A stretch of 37,350 nucleotides of DNA from DASPWV01 sp046727855 (GTDB lineage: Bacteria; Acidobacteriota; Vicinamibacteria; Vicinamibacterales; UBA2999), in the NCBI GenBank assembly GCA_046727855.1, contig JBKPDL010000065.1, positions 1-37,350 on the forward strand, in the 5' to 3' direction. The notes beneath the pieces are model-generated. The model did no database searches. It saw nothing but the letters and a program-made list of their open reading frames with translations, and was not told the DNA's origin. The position numbers were made by a program, and so were the translations under genes. This document shows, piece by piece, positions 6,941 to 15,860 of this stretch (the stretch's first letter is position 1; each line of letters opens with the position of its first letter).

Positions 6941-9489
6941 CGGATCCCCTCGATACGTTCGGTGGTCGTCGCGGTGCTGGTCTCCGGACGATCCGCCGTC
7001 ATCATCTGGAATGCCGGGCTCTTGATGACGCCCAGGAAAAACGCCGACATCCGATAGTCGTTCTTCGCCGCGTCACGCACGATCTGGCGGATCGGCGGCA
7101 TGTCGTAGTACTCCACGCGCCGGCCAAGCGCGTACGTCATCAGGCTCTCCGTAAAGCTGCGCAGGAACGCGTCCTTGTGTTTCAACAACGCGTTGCGCAG
7201 CCCCGCCGGGCCTGCCATCCGGGTGCCATCGTACAGCTCGCCCGCCGAGTCGATCGCCACCTCATTGTCCTTGATGCGCCACGCGCCCGTCACGTCGAAA
7301 TTCTCCAGCGCCAGGCCGAGCGGATCGATCACGCGGTGACACGAGTTGCACGCGGGATTCTTCCGATGCTCCTCCATGCGCTCGCGGACCGAGAGGAATT
7401 TGCCGTCTCCCGTGGGCTTGGTCTCATCCAGCGACGGCACGTTGGGGGGCGGCGGCGGCGGCGGCGACCCGAGCAGCACTTCCATCACCCATTTGCCGCG
7501 CTGCACCGGCGAGGTGCGATCCGAGTTCGAGGTCAACGCGAGGATGCTGCCCTGACCGAGCAGACCGCGGCGCTCCTCCGGCAGTTGCACGCGGCGGAAT
7601 TCCGGGCCGGCCACGTTGTCGATACCGTAGTGCCGCGCCAGCCGCTCGTTCACAAACGAATAGTCGGCTGTCAGCAGCTCGAGCACCGGGCGGTCGTCGC
7701 GCACCAGGCTTTGGAAGAACAACTCGGTCTCGCGTTTCATCGTGTGCGAGAGCGTGTCGTCGTAATTGGGATATTGCAAGTAGTCGGGGATCAGCTTGTC
7801 CAGATCCTGCAGCCGCAGCCACTGGCCCGCGAATCGTGAGGAGAGCGCCTGCGCTTTCGGATCCGCCAGCATGCGGCGCACCTGCTTTTCGAGCGCCAGC
7901 GGCGTTTTCAGCGTGCCCTGCGACGCCGCCTTCAGCAGATCGGCGTCGGGCACGGTCGCCCACAGGAAAAAGGCCAGGCGTGATGCGAGATCAATGTCGT
8001 TGACGCGATAGGTGCGTCCGCCTTCGCTCTGCGCGCTTCGGCGTGACAGGCTGGCGTCACGCAGTGGCATCTCTTCAAACCGGAAAACGAATCGAGGACT
8101 CGCGAGAACCGCCTGGAGCGCGAGGCGAATGCCGTTTTCGAAGTCGCCGCGCTTGCGCCCCTGTTCGTAGAACGCGAGCAAGCCTTTCAGGTCGTCACCG
8201 CTGACGGGGCTCCGGAACGCTTGGGTGGCCAGCCGCTTGACGATCTCTTCGGCACACGCAGGTTCTTCGCTGGAAGAGGTCGGACGGCAACTGAAGATTT
8301 TGCGGCGGCTCGCGTTATCGGAGACGCCGGTGACAATCGACGGTCCGATGACGGTGAAATCCCGAATATGCGGCAACACCGTGATGCCCTGCGCGATGCT
8401 GACGTCGGCGAGCGTATTTTCAACCGGGATCAGCAAGTCGTCCGGCAACACGTTCATCTTCTCGATGAACGCCGCGGCCACCTTGTGCGGACCCGCCGAC
8501 ACGTGTAGCGGAGGCGTGCGCGGCTCGAGATTGTTCTTGGGATCCGACTCGCTCATGCGCGGGTTGAGATGAAGCACCGCCACACGCTCGCCGTCCACCG
8601 AGATCTCCACCTGCTCGTCGATGTTGTACATCGTCATAGCGGAACGGCCGTAGAGACCGCCAAGCGGCTCGTAGTGCAGCGCGACCTTGAACACGTAGTC
8701 GCCATCGGCCGGGAACACATGCGTCACGGCGGTGCCGCCGCGTGTCCCGATCGGCGTGCCTTCGATGTGCCGCATCTGCGACATGGTGCGGCCGATCTTG
8801 TAGGTTGTCGATGTTGCCGACGCGTTGCGATCGCCGATCGCCAGCCGGCTGATTTGGCCGGCTGCGCGCAGGTACCCCTCCATCAATGTCGGCGACAACG
8901 ACTGCACATCGGCAACGTTGTCGAAGCCGTGGCTGATCGTATCGGGCGGCAGGTATTGCGCCACGTCGACGTCGAGATCGAGCAGGCTGACAATGGCACG
9001 CGCGTATTCCGCGCGGTTCATCCGCTGAAACGGGCGCCGTCCTGGATTGGGGTTGAGCGCGGTGGCGCGATCGAGCCGCGTTTCGAGCGATTCGACAAAC
9101 GCCATCACCGTGGCCGCGTCCGGACGCCGCGCGCCTGGCGGTGGCATCATGCCGAGCCGCAGCTTGCGGATCATCTTTTCGGAGACGGCCGCGTTCTCCA
9201 CGGCGGTGGCGGCATCGAACGACGCGAGCGAGAGGCCACCCGACTTCCCGCGTTCGCTATGGCAGGTCGCGCAGTATTGCTTGACGAGGGCGGTTTGCGC
9301 CTCGAGCGATGCACCCGATTCCATTGCCGGAGGTTGCGCGTGCGACACGGCGGGCTTCGGAGCGGCCGGTGTCTGGACCGGCGGTTTCGTGGCGGCGGGC
9401 GCTGCAGGGCGCACCGGCGGTACGGATTGCGCCGCCAGGGAGAGCGTAGCGACAGCGACACCCACGAGGGGGAGCAGTGATTGTTTCAT
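6937..9489 (-). CDS. DUF1592 multidomain secreted cytochrome-like protein, copy A
   Basis: 850 aa. A signal peptide (to about residue 20) is followed by a Pro/Ala linker. A first haem-type motif CATCH then occurs in VKQYCATCHSERGKSGGL (about residue 72). In order follow a DUF1587 region (RPFQRMNRAEYARAIVSLLD), a beta-rich region with IDEQVEISVDGERV that may bind carbohydrate, DUF1595 (LATQAFRSPVSGDDL), DUF1592 (ASRLAFFLWATVPDADLL), DUF1588 with a second motif in NPACNSCHRVIDPLGLALEN, and a C-terminal DUF1585 (SLMTYALGRRVEYYDM). This is the standard architecture of planctomycete/acidobacterial PSD-PSCyt proteins. They are presumed periplasmic c-type cytochromes of unknown substrate. A run of proline (GSPPPPPPPNVP) separates DUF1592 and DUF1588. 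It is coupled by a 4-nt overlap to the DUF1552 gene. Confidence 0.93.
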   Translation of the reverse strand: MKQSLLPLVGVAVATLSLAAQSVPPVRPAAPAATKPPVQTPAAPKPAVSHAQPPAMESGASLEAQTALVKQYCATCHSERGKSGGLSLASFDAATAVENAAVSEKMIRKLRLGMMPPPGARRPDAATVMAFVESLETRLDRATALNPNPGRRPFQRMNRAEYARAIVSLLDLDVDVAQYLPPDTISHGFDNVADVQSLSPTLMEGYLRAAGQISRLAIGDRNASATSTTYKIGRTMSQMRHIEGTPIGTRGGTAVTHVFPADGDYVFKVALHYEPLGGLYGRSAMTMYNIDEQVEISVDGERVAVLHLNPRMSESDPKNNLEPRTPPLHVSAGPHKVAAAFIEKMNVLPDDLLIPVENTLADVSIAQGITVLPHIRDFTVIGPSIVTGVSDNASRRKIFSCRPTSSSEEPACAEEIVKRLATQAFRSPVSGDDLKGLLAFYEQGRKRGDFENGIRLALQAVLASPRFVFRFEEMPLRDASLSRRSAQSEGGRTYRVNDIDLASRLAFFLWATVPDADLLKAASQGTLKTPLALEKQVRRMLADPKAQALSSRFAGQWLRLQDLDKLIPDYLQYPNYDDTLSHTMKRETELFFQSLVRDDRPVLELLTADYSFVNERLARHYGIDNVAGPEFRRVQLPEERRGLLGQGSILALTSNSDRTSPVQRGKWVMEVLLGSPPPPPPPNVPSLDETKPTGDGKFLSVRERMEEHRKNPACNSCHRVIDPLGLALENFDVTGAWRIKDNEVAIDSAGELYDGTRMAGPAGLRNALLKHKDAFLRSFTESLMTYALGRRVEYYDMPPIRQIVRDAAKNDYRMSAFFLGVIKSPAFQMMTADRPETSTATTTERIEGIR

Positions 9490-9546
9490 TCGTTTACCGC
9501 CCGACCGACCGTACTAGCCCTACCTGCCTTGCCAGCCCCACGAGGC

Positions 9547-11469
9547 CTAACACGACACGCACTTGTGATTATTAATCGCGCCCAAACTCTCGAGCAGCGC
9601 CAGCGCTTCGGGATACGGCTGCGTGCGCTGCACGGGTCCGTTCGCCATGTCCGCGGTACTCTGGCCTTCGCGATTAATCGCCTTTGGATTCGCGCCTTTC
9701 GCCACCAGGTACTTGATCATCTCCACGTCTCCGCGTGCCGCGGCCTGATGGAGCGCCGTGTTGCCTTCGTGATCGGCGGCGTTGACGTCGACGTGCAATT
9801 CTTCGACGAGGTACTTCACCGCGGCGAGCATCCCGCCGGGGGCAAAGCGATGCGAGTTGGCGGCAAAGCCTTCGCCGTACCCCACGCCTGCGGCCGCCTG
9901 CAGCGGTGTCACGCCGGGGCCGCCCACTGGGACGGGCGGAAGCCCGGATTTGTCCTCCACCTGCTCGCGTCCGCCATCACCGGTGCGCGGACGGCCCGCC
10001 GGCTTGGAAGTGGTGATGTTCGGGTCGGCGCCGTACTGGACAAGGAGCTTCATGCCATCGACATCCGACGCATAGGCGGCGCGCCAGAACGCGGTCGCGC
10101 CAATTTCATCCACGCCCGAGAGATCGAAGTTGTAGCCCGAGTACCAAACTTTCTTCGCGAGTCGTGCGTTCACGTCGGCGCCCTTATCGAGAAACGCCTT
10201 CATCAATTCGAGATGCGTGAGCTTCTGCTGCTGATACGCGCGCGGTTGCGGATACAACGCCTTGGGCGCCCACTGGACGTTCAGCGTGGCGTAGAGCGGA
10301 GTCGCGCCGTTGTCGGCGGCGACGTTCGGATCGGCGCCGCGGTCGAGCAGATATTTCGCGAGATCGAAGTGGCCGTTGATCACGGCGATGAGCAGCGGAC
10401 TGCTTTTGTCGCCAGCGCTCACCTGATTGATCGGCGCGCCCGCGTCGAGGAGCACCTGCGCGGCCTCCTGATGTCCCTGGCGTGTCGCCATCAGCAGCGG
10501 CGTGAGCCCGCCTTGATACGCCACGAGTTCGTTGAAGCGGTATTGCCGATCGATGCCGGCCTTGCCAGTCTGCGGACCAAATCGGCCACCGCCTCCACCC
10601 TGACCAGCCTGGCCTCCTTGACTTGCCTGACCTCCCTGACCTCCCTGGCCTCCCTGTGCAGCAGTACCTCCCTGGGCTCCCTGACCTCCCTGAGCAGCAC
10701 CACCTCCCTGACCTCCTTGGCCTCCCTGTGCAGCAGTACCTCCCGGGGCTCCCTGACCTCCCTGTGGGGCACCACCTCCCTGACCTCCCTGTGCAGCAGT
10801 ACCTCCCTGGGCTCCCTGACCTCCCTGTCCTCCCCCCTGCTGCTGGCGGAAGAACTCCTCGTCCGGTGAGCTGAGCGACGAGAGATCGATCACTTTGGTG
10901 TTCGCTTTGACATCGGCGCCACCCTTGATGAGCGCTTTCATGGCATCGGTTCGGTTGTACGTCGCAGCGAACATCAGCGGCGTCTGCTGCATCACCGACT
11001 CCTTCGCGTTCGCGTCCGCGCCGTTCTCGATGAGCATCGTCACCGCGCGCGCGTTACCCGACGCCGCGGCCAGCATGAGCGAAGTGGTTCCGGTCGTCGT
11101 GGCGGCCTTTGGATCGGCGCCCGCGGCAAGCAGCGTCGCAATGACGTCGGCGTGGCCTTCGCGCGCGGCGAGGATGAGTGGCGTATATCCGCCGAGTCGG
11201 GTCGTCGCCTTCACATTGGCGCCGGCATAGACGAGCATCTGCGCCAGGTCAGCGTCGTCTTTGAGCGCTGCCCAGTGGAGCGCGGTCATGCCGTCGCCTT
11301 GCGCCGCGTTCACATCGCCGCCGCCCTTGAGCAGCGCGCGTACGGTTTCCTTGTCGCCTTTCATCGCCGCGTCGGCCACACGCGAGTCGGCCGCGGCGTG
11401 CAACACCGTCGACAAACACCAGGCGCCGACGAGACTCAGGCACAAGCTGCTAATCAACCGTTTCCGCAT
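9547..11469 (-). CDS. Secreted ankyrin-repeat protein with Gly/Gln-rich insert
   Basis: 640 aa. The signal peptide is MRKRLISSLCLSLVGAWCLS, and a GGAG ribosome site lies 8 nt before the ATG. About five ankyrin repeats occupy residues 28-195 (for example GMTALHWAALKDDADLAQML and GYTPLILAAREGHADVIATL). A low-complexity insert of QGG, GGA and GQ units fills about residues 209-295. Five or six further repeats follow, to about residue 620. The protein ends NNHKCVSC, a CxxC-like tail. Ankyrin proteins bind partner proteins. Export and position between two DUF1592-DUF1552 pairs suggest a periplasmic scaffold for those proteins (inference). The gap to the downstream DUF1592 gene is 57 nt, so one long transcript is possible. 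Confidence 0.93.
   Translation of the reverse strand: MRKRLISSLCLSLVGAWCLSTVLHAAADSRVADAAMKGDKETVRALLKGGGDVNAAQGDGMTALHWAALKDDADLAQMLVYAGANVKATTRLGGYTPLILAAREGHADVIATLLAAGADPKAATTTGTTSLMLAAASGNARAVTMLIENGADANAKESVMQQTPLMFAATYNRTDAMKALIKGGADVKANTKVIDLSSLSSPDEEFFRQQQGGGQGGQGAQGGTAAQGGQGGGAPQGGQGAPGGTAAQGGQGGQGGGAAQGGQGAQGGTAAQGGQGGQGGQASQGGQAGQGGGGGRFGPQTGKAGIDRQYRFNELVAYQGGLTPLLMATRQGHQEAAQVLLDAGAPINQVSAGDKSSPLLIAVINGHFDLAKYLLDRGADPNVAADNGATPLYATLNVQWAPKALYPQPRAYQQQKLTHLELMKAFLDKGADVNARLAKKVWYSGYNFDLSGVDEIGATAFWRAAYASDVDGMKLLVQYGADPNITTSKPAGRPRTGDGGREQVEDKSGLPPVPVGGPGVTPLQAAAGVGYGEGFAANSHRFAPGGMLAAVKYLVEELHVDVNAADHEGNTALHQAAARGDVEMIKYLVAKGANPKAINREGQSTADMANGPVQRTQPYPEALALLESLGAINNHKCVSC
10585..10845. 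repeat. In-gene tandem repeats coding Gly/Gln/Ala
   Basis: On the plus strand this reads as many copies of ACCTCCCTG and GCTCCCTG, with recurring longer blocks around TGTGCAGCAGTACCTCCC at about 10655, 10730 and 10793. It encodes the QGGQGG / GGTAAQGG region of the ankyrin protein. The block structure shows recent expansion by slippage or unequal recombination. Copy number probably varies between strains and is prone to assembly error. Confidence 0.85.
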
Positions 11470-11488
11470 TTCTCCCGCTCCAGTTTTC

Positions 11489-11595
11489 GCGGACCTGAAG
11501 GTCCGTGCTACATGAATCCTCTAAGAAGCTCCGCGCTACACGAAATCTTCGAAAAGCGCCGGGCGGCCCATGTGGCCGCGAACCTTTAGGTTCGC
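11489..11595. repeat. Two palindromes upstream of the ankyrin gene
   Basis: The first, at 11489-11506, is GCGGACCTGAAGGTCCGT followed by GCTACA. The second, at 11578-11595, is the variant GCGAACCTTTAGGTTCGC. Both arms of the second carry matching changes relative to the first, so the ability to pair is kept. Between them, 11526-11540 (AGCTCCGCGCTACA) looks like a right half of another copy. They fill the 146-nt gap between the copy-B DUF1552 stop and the ankyrin start. Confidence 0.8.
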
Positions 11596-11615
11596 TTAGG
11601 GCCACGGACCGTTTG

Positions 11616-13019
11616 TTAGGCCATTGTCGTGTCCTGAACTCCGTTGAGATCCATCGCGCCCGTACTGTCGCCGAACGACTGGATATCCAGCTTCAGCGCC
11701 TTCTGTGCGAGCGTGAGGAACGCGTTGGCCATCGGCGTGCCGTCCGCGGCCTTGATATGTACGCCGCCCTTGAGCGCGCCGCCGGCGCGGCCGGCAACGA
11801 ACAATGGGCAGCGCTTGTGATTGTGTACGTTCGAGTTGCCCATCGGCGAGCCGTACAGGACCAGCGTATTCTCCAGCAGGTTGCTGTCGCCATCCGGCGT
11901 TTCCTTCAACCGCTTGAGGAAGTACGGCACCAGGCTGACGTGGTATTCGTTGATCTTCGCGAACTGCGTGACGCGATCTTCGCGATCGCCGTGGTGCGAC
12001 GCCGGGTGGAACGGCAGGTTCACGCCGCTCTCCGGATAGACGCGGCTCGACCCGTCGCGTCCCATCTTGAACGAGAACACGCGCGTCGTGTCTGATTGGA
12101 ACGCGAGCACCTGTAGATCGAACAGCAACTTGACGTGCTCGCTGAACGAATCCGGCACTCCCATCGGGGCTTCCGGCATCTCCCGCGGCTCGCCGCTGCT
12201 GTTGTAAGCCTCGACCTTCTGGATCCGCCGCTCGATTTCACGCACGTTGTCGAGATAGTCCGACAGGCGCGCGCGGTCGGCGGTGCCGAGGTCGTTGCGC
12301 AAACGCGAAACCTCGCTGGAAATCCAGTCGAGAATACTGGCGTCGGCCCGCCGGATTGCCGCGCGCTCGGCCGGCGTGGCGCCCACACCAAAGAGCTGAT
12401 CGAATGCCGCTCGCGGATCGCGCACCATCGGCAACGGCTGCGTCGGCGTCGCCCAGCTGATCGTGTCGGTGTACACGCACGAGTAGCCATAGGCGCAGCC
12501 GCCAGCCTGATCCACATTCTCGATGCACAACTGCATCGATGGGATTGGCGTGTCCTGCCCGCGCTTCTGCGCGTACATCTGATCGATCGACGTTCCGGCC
12601 CGGACGTTGGAGCCCTGCGTCTGATGCGGGTGCATCTGCGTCAGGAACACCGCGCTCGAGCGGAAGTGGTCGGCGCCGATCTCCGGCAACTCGAACGCTT
12701 CTGCGTTGCGCACGTCGGTGTTGCTGATGATGGTGAGATAGTCGCGGAACGCCTCGAGCGACTTGAGGCTGCTCGGGCTCAGGTCGAAGGCGCGGCCCAC
12801 TTGCGCCGGCGACCACATGTTCTTCTCGAGGCCGATCTTGGTGCTGCCGGCTGCGCCGTGCACCATCTCGATCGCCGAGAAGCGAATCTTCGGCGCCGCC
12901 GCCGTCTTGGCAAACGCCTTTCCCGCGGGCGCCATCGCCTCGAGGAGCGGCAATGCCAGGCTCACGCCCATGCCGCGAAGAACCGTGCGGCGTGACAAGT
13001 GCTTGTTGGTGATGATCAT
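11616..13019 (-). CDS. DUF1552 (HXXSHH-domain) secreted protein, copy B
   Basis: 467 aa, alignable with copy A along its full length. Shared features are the MIITxKHxSRRTVLRG start, MVHGxAGSTK, NTDVRNAEAFELPEIG and SPMGxSNVHNHKR. The twin-arginine-like signal is SRRTVLRGMG at residues 9-18, and the family motif HxxSHH appears in LPFHPASHHGDRED at about residue 344. Its role is unknown. It is presumed a periplasmic partner of the DUF1592 protein encoded just upstream, with which its start overlaps by 4 nt. Divergence from copy A is spread evenly, and a few indels are present, which argues for an old duplication rather than a recent one. Confidence 0.93.
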   Translation of the reverse strand: MIITNKHLSRRTVLRGMGVSLALPLLEAMAPAGKAFAKTAAAPKIRFSAIEMVHGAAGSTKIGLEKNMWSPAQVGRAFDLSPSSLKSLEAFRDYLTIISNTDVRNAEAFELPEIGADHFRSSAVFLTQMHPHQTQGSNVRAGTSIDQMYAQKRGQDTPIPSMQLCIENVDQAGGCAYGYSCVYTDTISWATPTQPLPMVRDPRAAFDQLFGVGATPAERAAIRRADASILDWISSEVSRLRNDLGTADRARLSDYLDNVREIERRIQKVEAYNSSGEPREMPEAPMGVPDSFSEHVKLLFDLQVLAFQSDTTRVFSFKMGRDGSSRVYPESGVNLPFHPASHHGDREDRVTQFAKINEYHVSLVPYFLKRLKETPDGDSNLLENTLVLYGSPMGNSNVHNHKRCPLFVAGRAGGALKGGVHIKAADGTPMANAFLTLAQKALKLDIQSFGDSTGAMDLNGVQDTTMA

Positions 13020-15493
13020 CGGACAGACGCCTCCGTCGTTTCGACCGTTGCCGCGCGGCTCATCTGGAACGCATTGCTCTTCACAACGCCCAGAACGAAC
13101 GCCGGCATCTTGTTTTCGTTCTTCGCGGCCTCGCGAATGATCTGGCGAACGGCGGGCATGTCATAGAACTCCACCCGCCGGCCGAGCGCGTAGGTCATCA
13201 GATTCTCCGTAAAGCTCAGGACAAAGGCATCCGAGTGCTTCAGGATCGCGTTCCGCAAAGCGATCGGTCCGTCCATCTTCGTCCCGTCGTACAGGTCGCC
13301 CGTCGGGTCGATCGGATTGCCGTTGTCACGAATGCGCCATGCGCCAGTAACATCGAAGTTTTCAAGCGCCAGGCCGAGCGGATCGATCAGGCGGTGGCAC
13401 GAGTTGCACGCCGGATTCTTGCGGTGCTGCTCCATGCGCTCCCGCACCGTGAGCAATCGGCCGCCATCGGTCGCGTTCGATTCATCGAAGGCCGGGACAT
13501 TGGGCGGCGGTGGAGGCGGTGGCGATCCGAGCAGCACCTCCATGATCCACTTGCCGCGCAGCACAGGCGAGGTGCGATCGGCAACCGAGGTGAGCATCAA
13601 GACGCTGCCGTGGCCGAGAATCCCGCGGCGGTTCGGATTGGTGAGCGGCACGCGCTGGAAGTCGCTGCCCGACACGTTGGGAATCCGATAATGTTCGGCA
13701 AGCCGCTCGTTGACGAACGTGAAGTCTGCCGTCAGCAGTTCCTCGATCGGCCGATTCTCGTGGATCAACGCGTTGAACAGGAGCTCGGTTTCGCGCCGCA
13801 TCGATTCCGCGAGGATGTGGTCGTACGCCGGATACGCCAGGGCGTCCGGTTTGATCTGATCGATATCCTGCAAACGCAACCACTGCGCCGCAAAGCGGGT
13901 GGCGAGCGCTTCCGACCGCGGATCGGCGAGCATGCGCCGCACTTGCTTCTCGAGCACGACCGGATTGCGCAGGCTGCCCTGCGACGCGGCTGCCAGAAGG
14001 TCTTTGTCAGGAACACTGGCCCAGAGGAAATACGAGAGGCGCGACGCGAGATCGTAATCCGAAAGTCGGTAGTTCTGTCCCGGCTTCGCGGCGGCTGGCG
14101 CTTCTTCGAGCCGGAAGATGAACTGCGGGCTCGCGAGAATCGCCTGCAGCGCCAGGCGAATACCCGCTTCGAAGTTGCCGCCTTCCTTGCGGCCCTGATC
14201 GTAGAACTTCATCAAGCCCGCAACGTCCGCCGCGTCCACGGGCCGGCGATAAGCCTGCTCCGCAATGCGCGTCACGATCTTTGTGGCGCAGGGCGTTTCA
14301 TCCGCCGCCGAGAGCGGACGGCACGCGAAGATGCGGCGCCGGCTCGGCGTGTCGGAGATGCCGGTGACCTTCAGCGGACCGGTGATCGCGAAGTCGCGCA
14401 CGTGCGGCAGCGTGGTCACGCCAAACGAGCTGCCGATCTGACTGTCCGCGAGCGTGTACTCGATCGGCGCGATGATGTCGTCAACCGGCGCGACCGCGCG
14501 CTCGATGAAGGCCGCGGCCACGCGCTGCGGCCCCGCCTTGACGAAAATCGGCGGCGACTTGATGTTCATGCCGTTGGCATCGGACTCCGACATCCGCGGG
14601 TTGATATCGAGCAGCGCGACGCGCTCGCCGCTGATCGAAAACTCGATCTGCTCGCCGCGCACGATGCTGCCGTAGAGCTGACCAGTCGGAATCGAGTGCA
14701 GCATCACACGGAACACGTACTCACCATCCGCGGGGAACACGTGGTTGACGACGATGCCGCCGCGCGTGCCGATGGGCGCGCCTTCGAGATGGTGAAGCTG
14801 CGACATCGTGCGCGGAACTTTGTATGTGGCTTCAGCGGCGGTCGCGGTGCGATCGCCAACTGCCAGCGTGCTGATCTTGCTCGCGGCCCGCAGGTAGCCT
14901 TCGAGCAGCGTCGGCGAAAAGTTTTGCGAGTCGGCGACGTTGTCAAAACCGTGACTGATGGTGTCGGCCGGCAGGAACGTCGAGACATCCACGTCGAGAT
15001 CGAGAAGATCGCGAATCGAGCGCGCGTATTCGGCGCGGTTGAGGCGCTGGAACGGACGCCATCCGGGATTGGGATTCAGCGCGGCCGCGCGATCGACGCG
15101 CGTTTCGAGCGCAACGGCGAGGTCGAGCAACGCGCGACCCTCAGGGCGTTTGGCGCCGGACGGCGGCATCATTCCCGCACGCAGCTTGCGGATCATCTTC
15201 TCGGCGACCGCCGCGTTGTCTGCCGCGAGCGCCGTGTCGAACGACGCAAGTGAGAGGCCGCCGGCTTTGCCGCGATCGCTATGGCACGGTACGCAGTATT
15301 GTTTGACGAGCGCGGTCTGCGTCTCTGCCGGGATCGCGTCCCGAGCCGCAGGCGTGGTCGTCGGATGAGACTTCACCATCGGCGGGAGCGCGGGCTTTTT
15401 TGTCGACGAAGCAGCCGTCGGCCCGGGTGTCTGAGCCGCGACACCGAGGCACAGCAACAGCCCGCCCGCAATCCCTAAGAGCACTCTCGACAT
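13016..15493 (-). CDS. DUF1592 multidomain secreted cytochrome-like protein, copy B
   Basis: 825 aa from the ATG at 15493. An upstream in-frame start at 15577 would add 28 residues that hide the signal peptide (MSRVLLGIAGGLLLCLGVAA), and GGGACGT sits directly before 15493, so the shorter start is chosen. The same order of parts as copy A is seen: CVPCH haem-type motif in VKQYCVPCHSDRGKAGGL, DUF1587 (RPFQRLNRAEYARSIRDLLD), a beta-rich segment, DUF1595, DUF1592 (ASRLSYFLWASVPDKDLL), DUF1588 with NPACNSCHRLIDPLGLALEN, and DUF1585 (ENLMTYALGRRVEFYDM). The proline run between DUF1592 and DUF1588 is also kept. It is coupled by ATGA to its DUF1552 partner. It is likely the first gene of the minus-strand run, with its promoter in the repeat-rich spacer beyond 15493. 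Confidence 0.92.
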   Translation of the reverse strand: MSRVLLGIAGGLLLCLGVAAQTPGPTAASSTKKPALPPMVKSHPTTTPAARDAIPAETQTALVKQYCVPCHSDRGKAGGLSLASFDTALAADNAAVAEKMIRKLRAGMMPPSGAKRPEGRALLDLAVALETRVDRAAALNPNPGWRPFQRLNRAEYARSIRDLLDLDVDVSTFLPADTISHGFDNVADSQNFSPTLLEGYLRAASKISTLAVGDRTATAAEATYKVPRTMSQLHHLEGAPIGTRGGIVVNHVFPADGEYVFRVMLHSIPTGQLYGSIVRGEQIEFSISGERVALLDINPRMSESDANGMNIKSPPIFVKAGPQRVAAAFIERAVAPVDDIIAPIEYTLADSQIGSSFGVTTLPHVRDFAITGPLKVTGISDTPSRRRIFACRPLSAADETPCATKIVTRIAEQAYRRPVDAADVAGLMKFYDQGRKEGGNFEAGIRLALQAILASPQFIFRLEEAPAAAKPGQNYRLSDYDLASRLSYFLWASVPDKDLLAAASQGSLRNPVVLEKQVRRMLADPRSEALATRFAAQWLRLQDIDQIKPDALAYPAYDHILAESMRRETELLFNALIHENRPIEELLTADFTFVNERLAEHYRIPNVSGSDFQRVPLTNPNRRGILGHGSVLMLTSVADRTSPVLRGKWIMEVLLGSPPPPPPPNVPAFDESNATDGGRLLTVRERMEQHRKNPACNSCHRLIDPLGLALENFDVTGAWRIRDNGNPIDPTGDLYDGTKMDGPIALRNAILKHSDAFVLSFTENLMTYALGRRVEFYDMPAVRQIIREAAKNENKMPAFVLGVVKSNAFQMSRAATVETTEASVR

Positions 15494-15599
15494 ACGTCCC
15501 CTGAATGGCGCGCAGTATAAAGCCGAAATTCTACAGAACCTCCCTATTTTCAGGCATTTAGTTGCGACGGTTGTCACATGTTGTCATAACGGAGGGACC

Positions 15600-15860
15600 C
15601 TCGCTAACGCTCGGGTAGCACCGGCCTGCGGCCGGTGGGATCCTTCGCCTTCGGCTCCTCCGGGTGGGACCGCGCGTCGCGCGGTGGGACGCGGGCTGAC
15701 GGCCCGCGCTACGTACTTGAACCATGTAGCGCGAACCTTTAGGTTCGCGATCCCGGCTTAATTCATGTTGCGCGGACCTTGAGGTCCGCGTCCTTACCGC
15801 TAGGTCCGCGTCCTTACCGCGCGAAGCGCCGTCCCACCCGCGCCATGGCGCGGGTCCTAC
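15600..15860. repeat. Dense cluster of intergenic palindromes
   Basis: Seven small inverted repeats lie within 260 nt: 15620-15636, 15669-15685, 15691-15707, 15730-15749 (CGCGAACCTTTAGGTTCGCG), 15771-15790 (CGCGGACCTTGAGGTCCGCG) and 15836-15855 (perfect, ACCCGCGCCATGGCGCGGGT), plus a 20-nt tandem duplication whose copies start at 15782 and 15802. Several are flanked by GTAGCGCG or GCTACG. The spacer between the minus-strand DUF1592 gene and the plus-strand PHP gene is about 700 nt. Apart from these repeats and one doubtful small ORF, no gene is evident in it. Confidence 0.85.

Noticed and set aside
6056..7057. A 333-residue plus-strand frame opposite copy-A DUF1552
   Set aside because: Same reason: antisense shadow of a conserved coding gene, with no signal peptide or motif.
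10585..10845. Regular repeats that might suggest a CRISPR array
   Set aside because: The units are short, in phase with codons and lack unique spacers of constant length; they encode Gly/Gln repeats.
13235..15253. A 672-residue open frame on the plus strand opposite the copy-B DUF1592 gene
   Set aside because: It is Arg/His-rich, has no domain, and mirrors a well-supported gene; GC-rich codon use opens the antisense frame.
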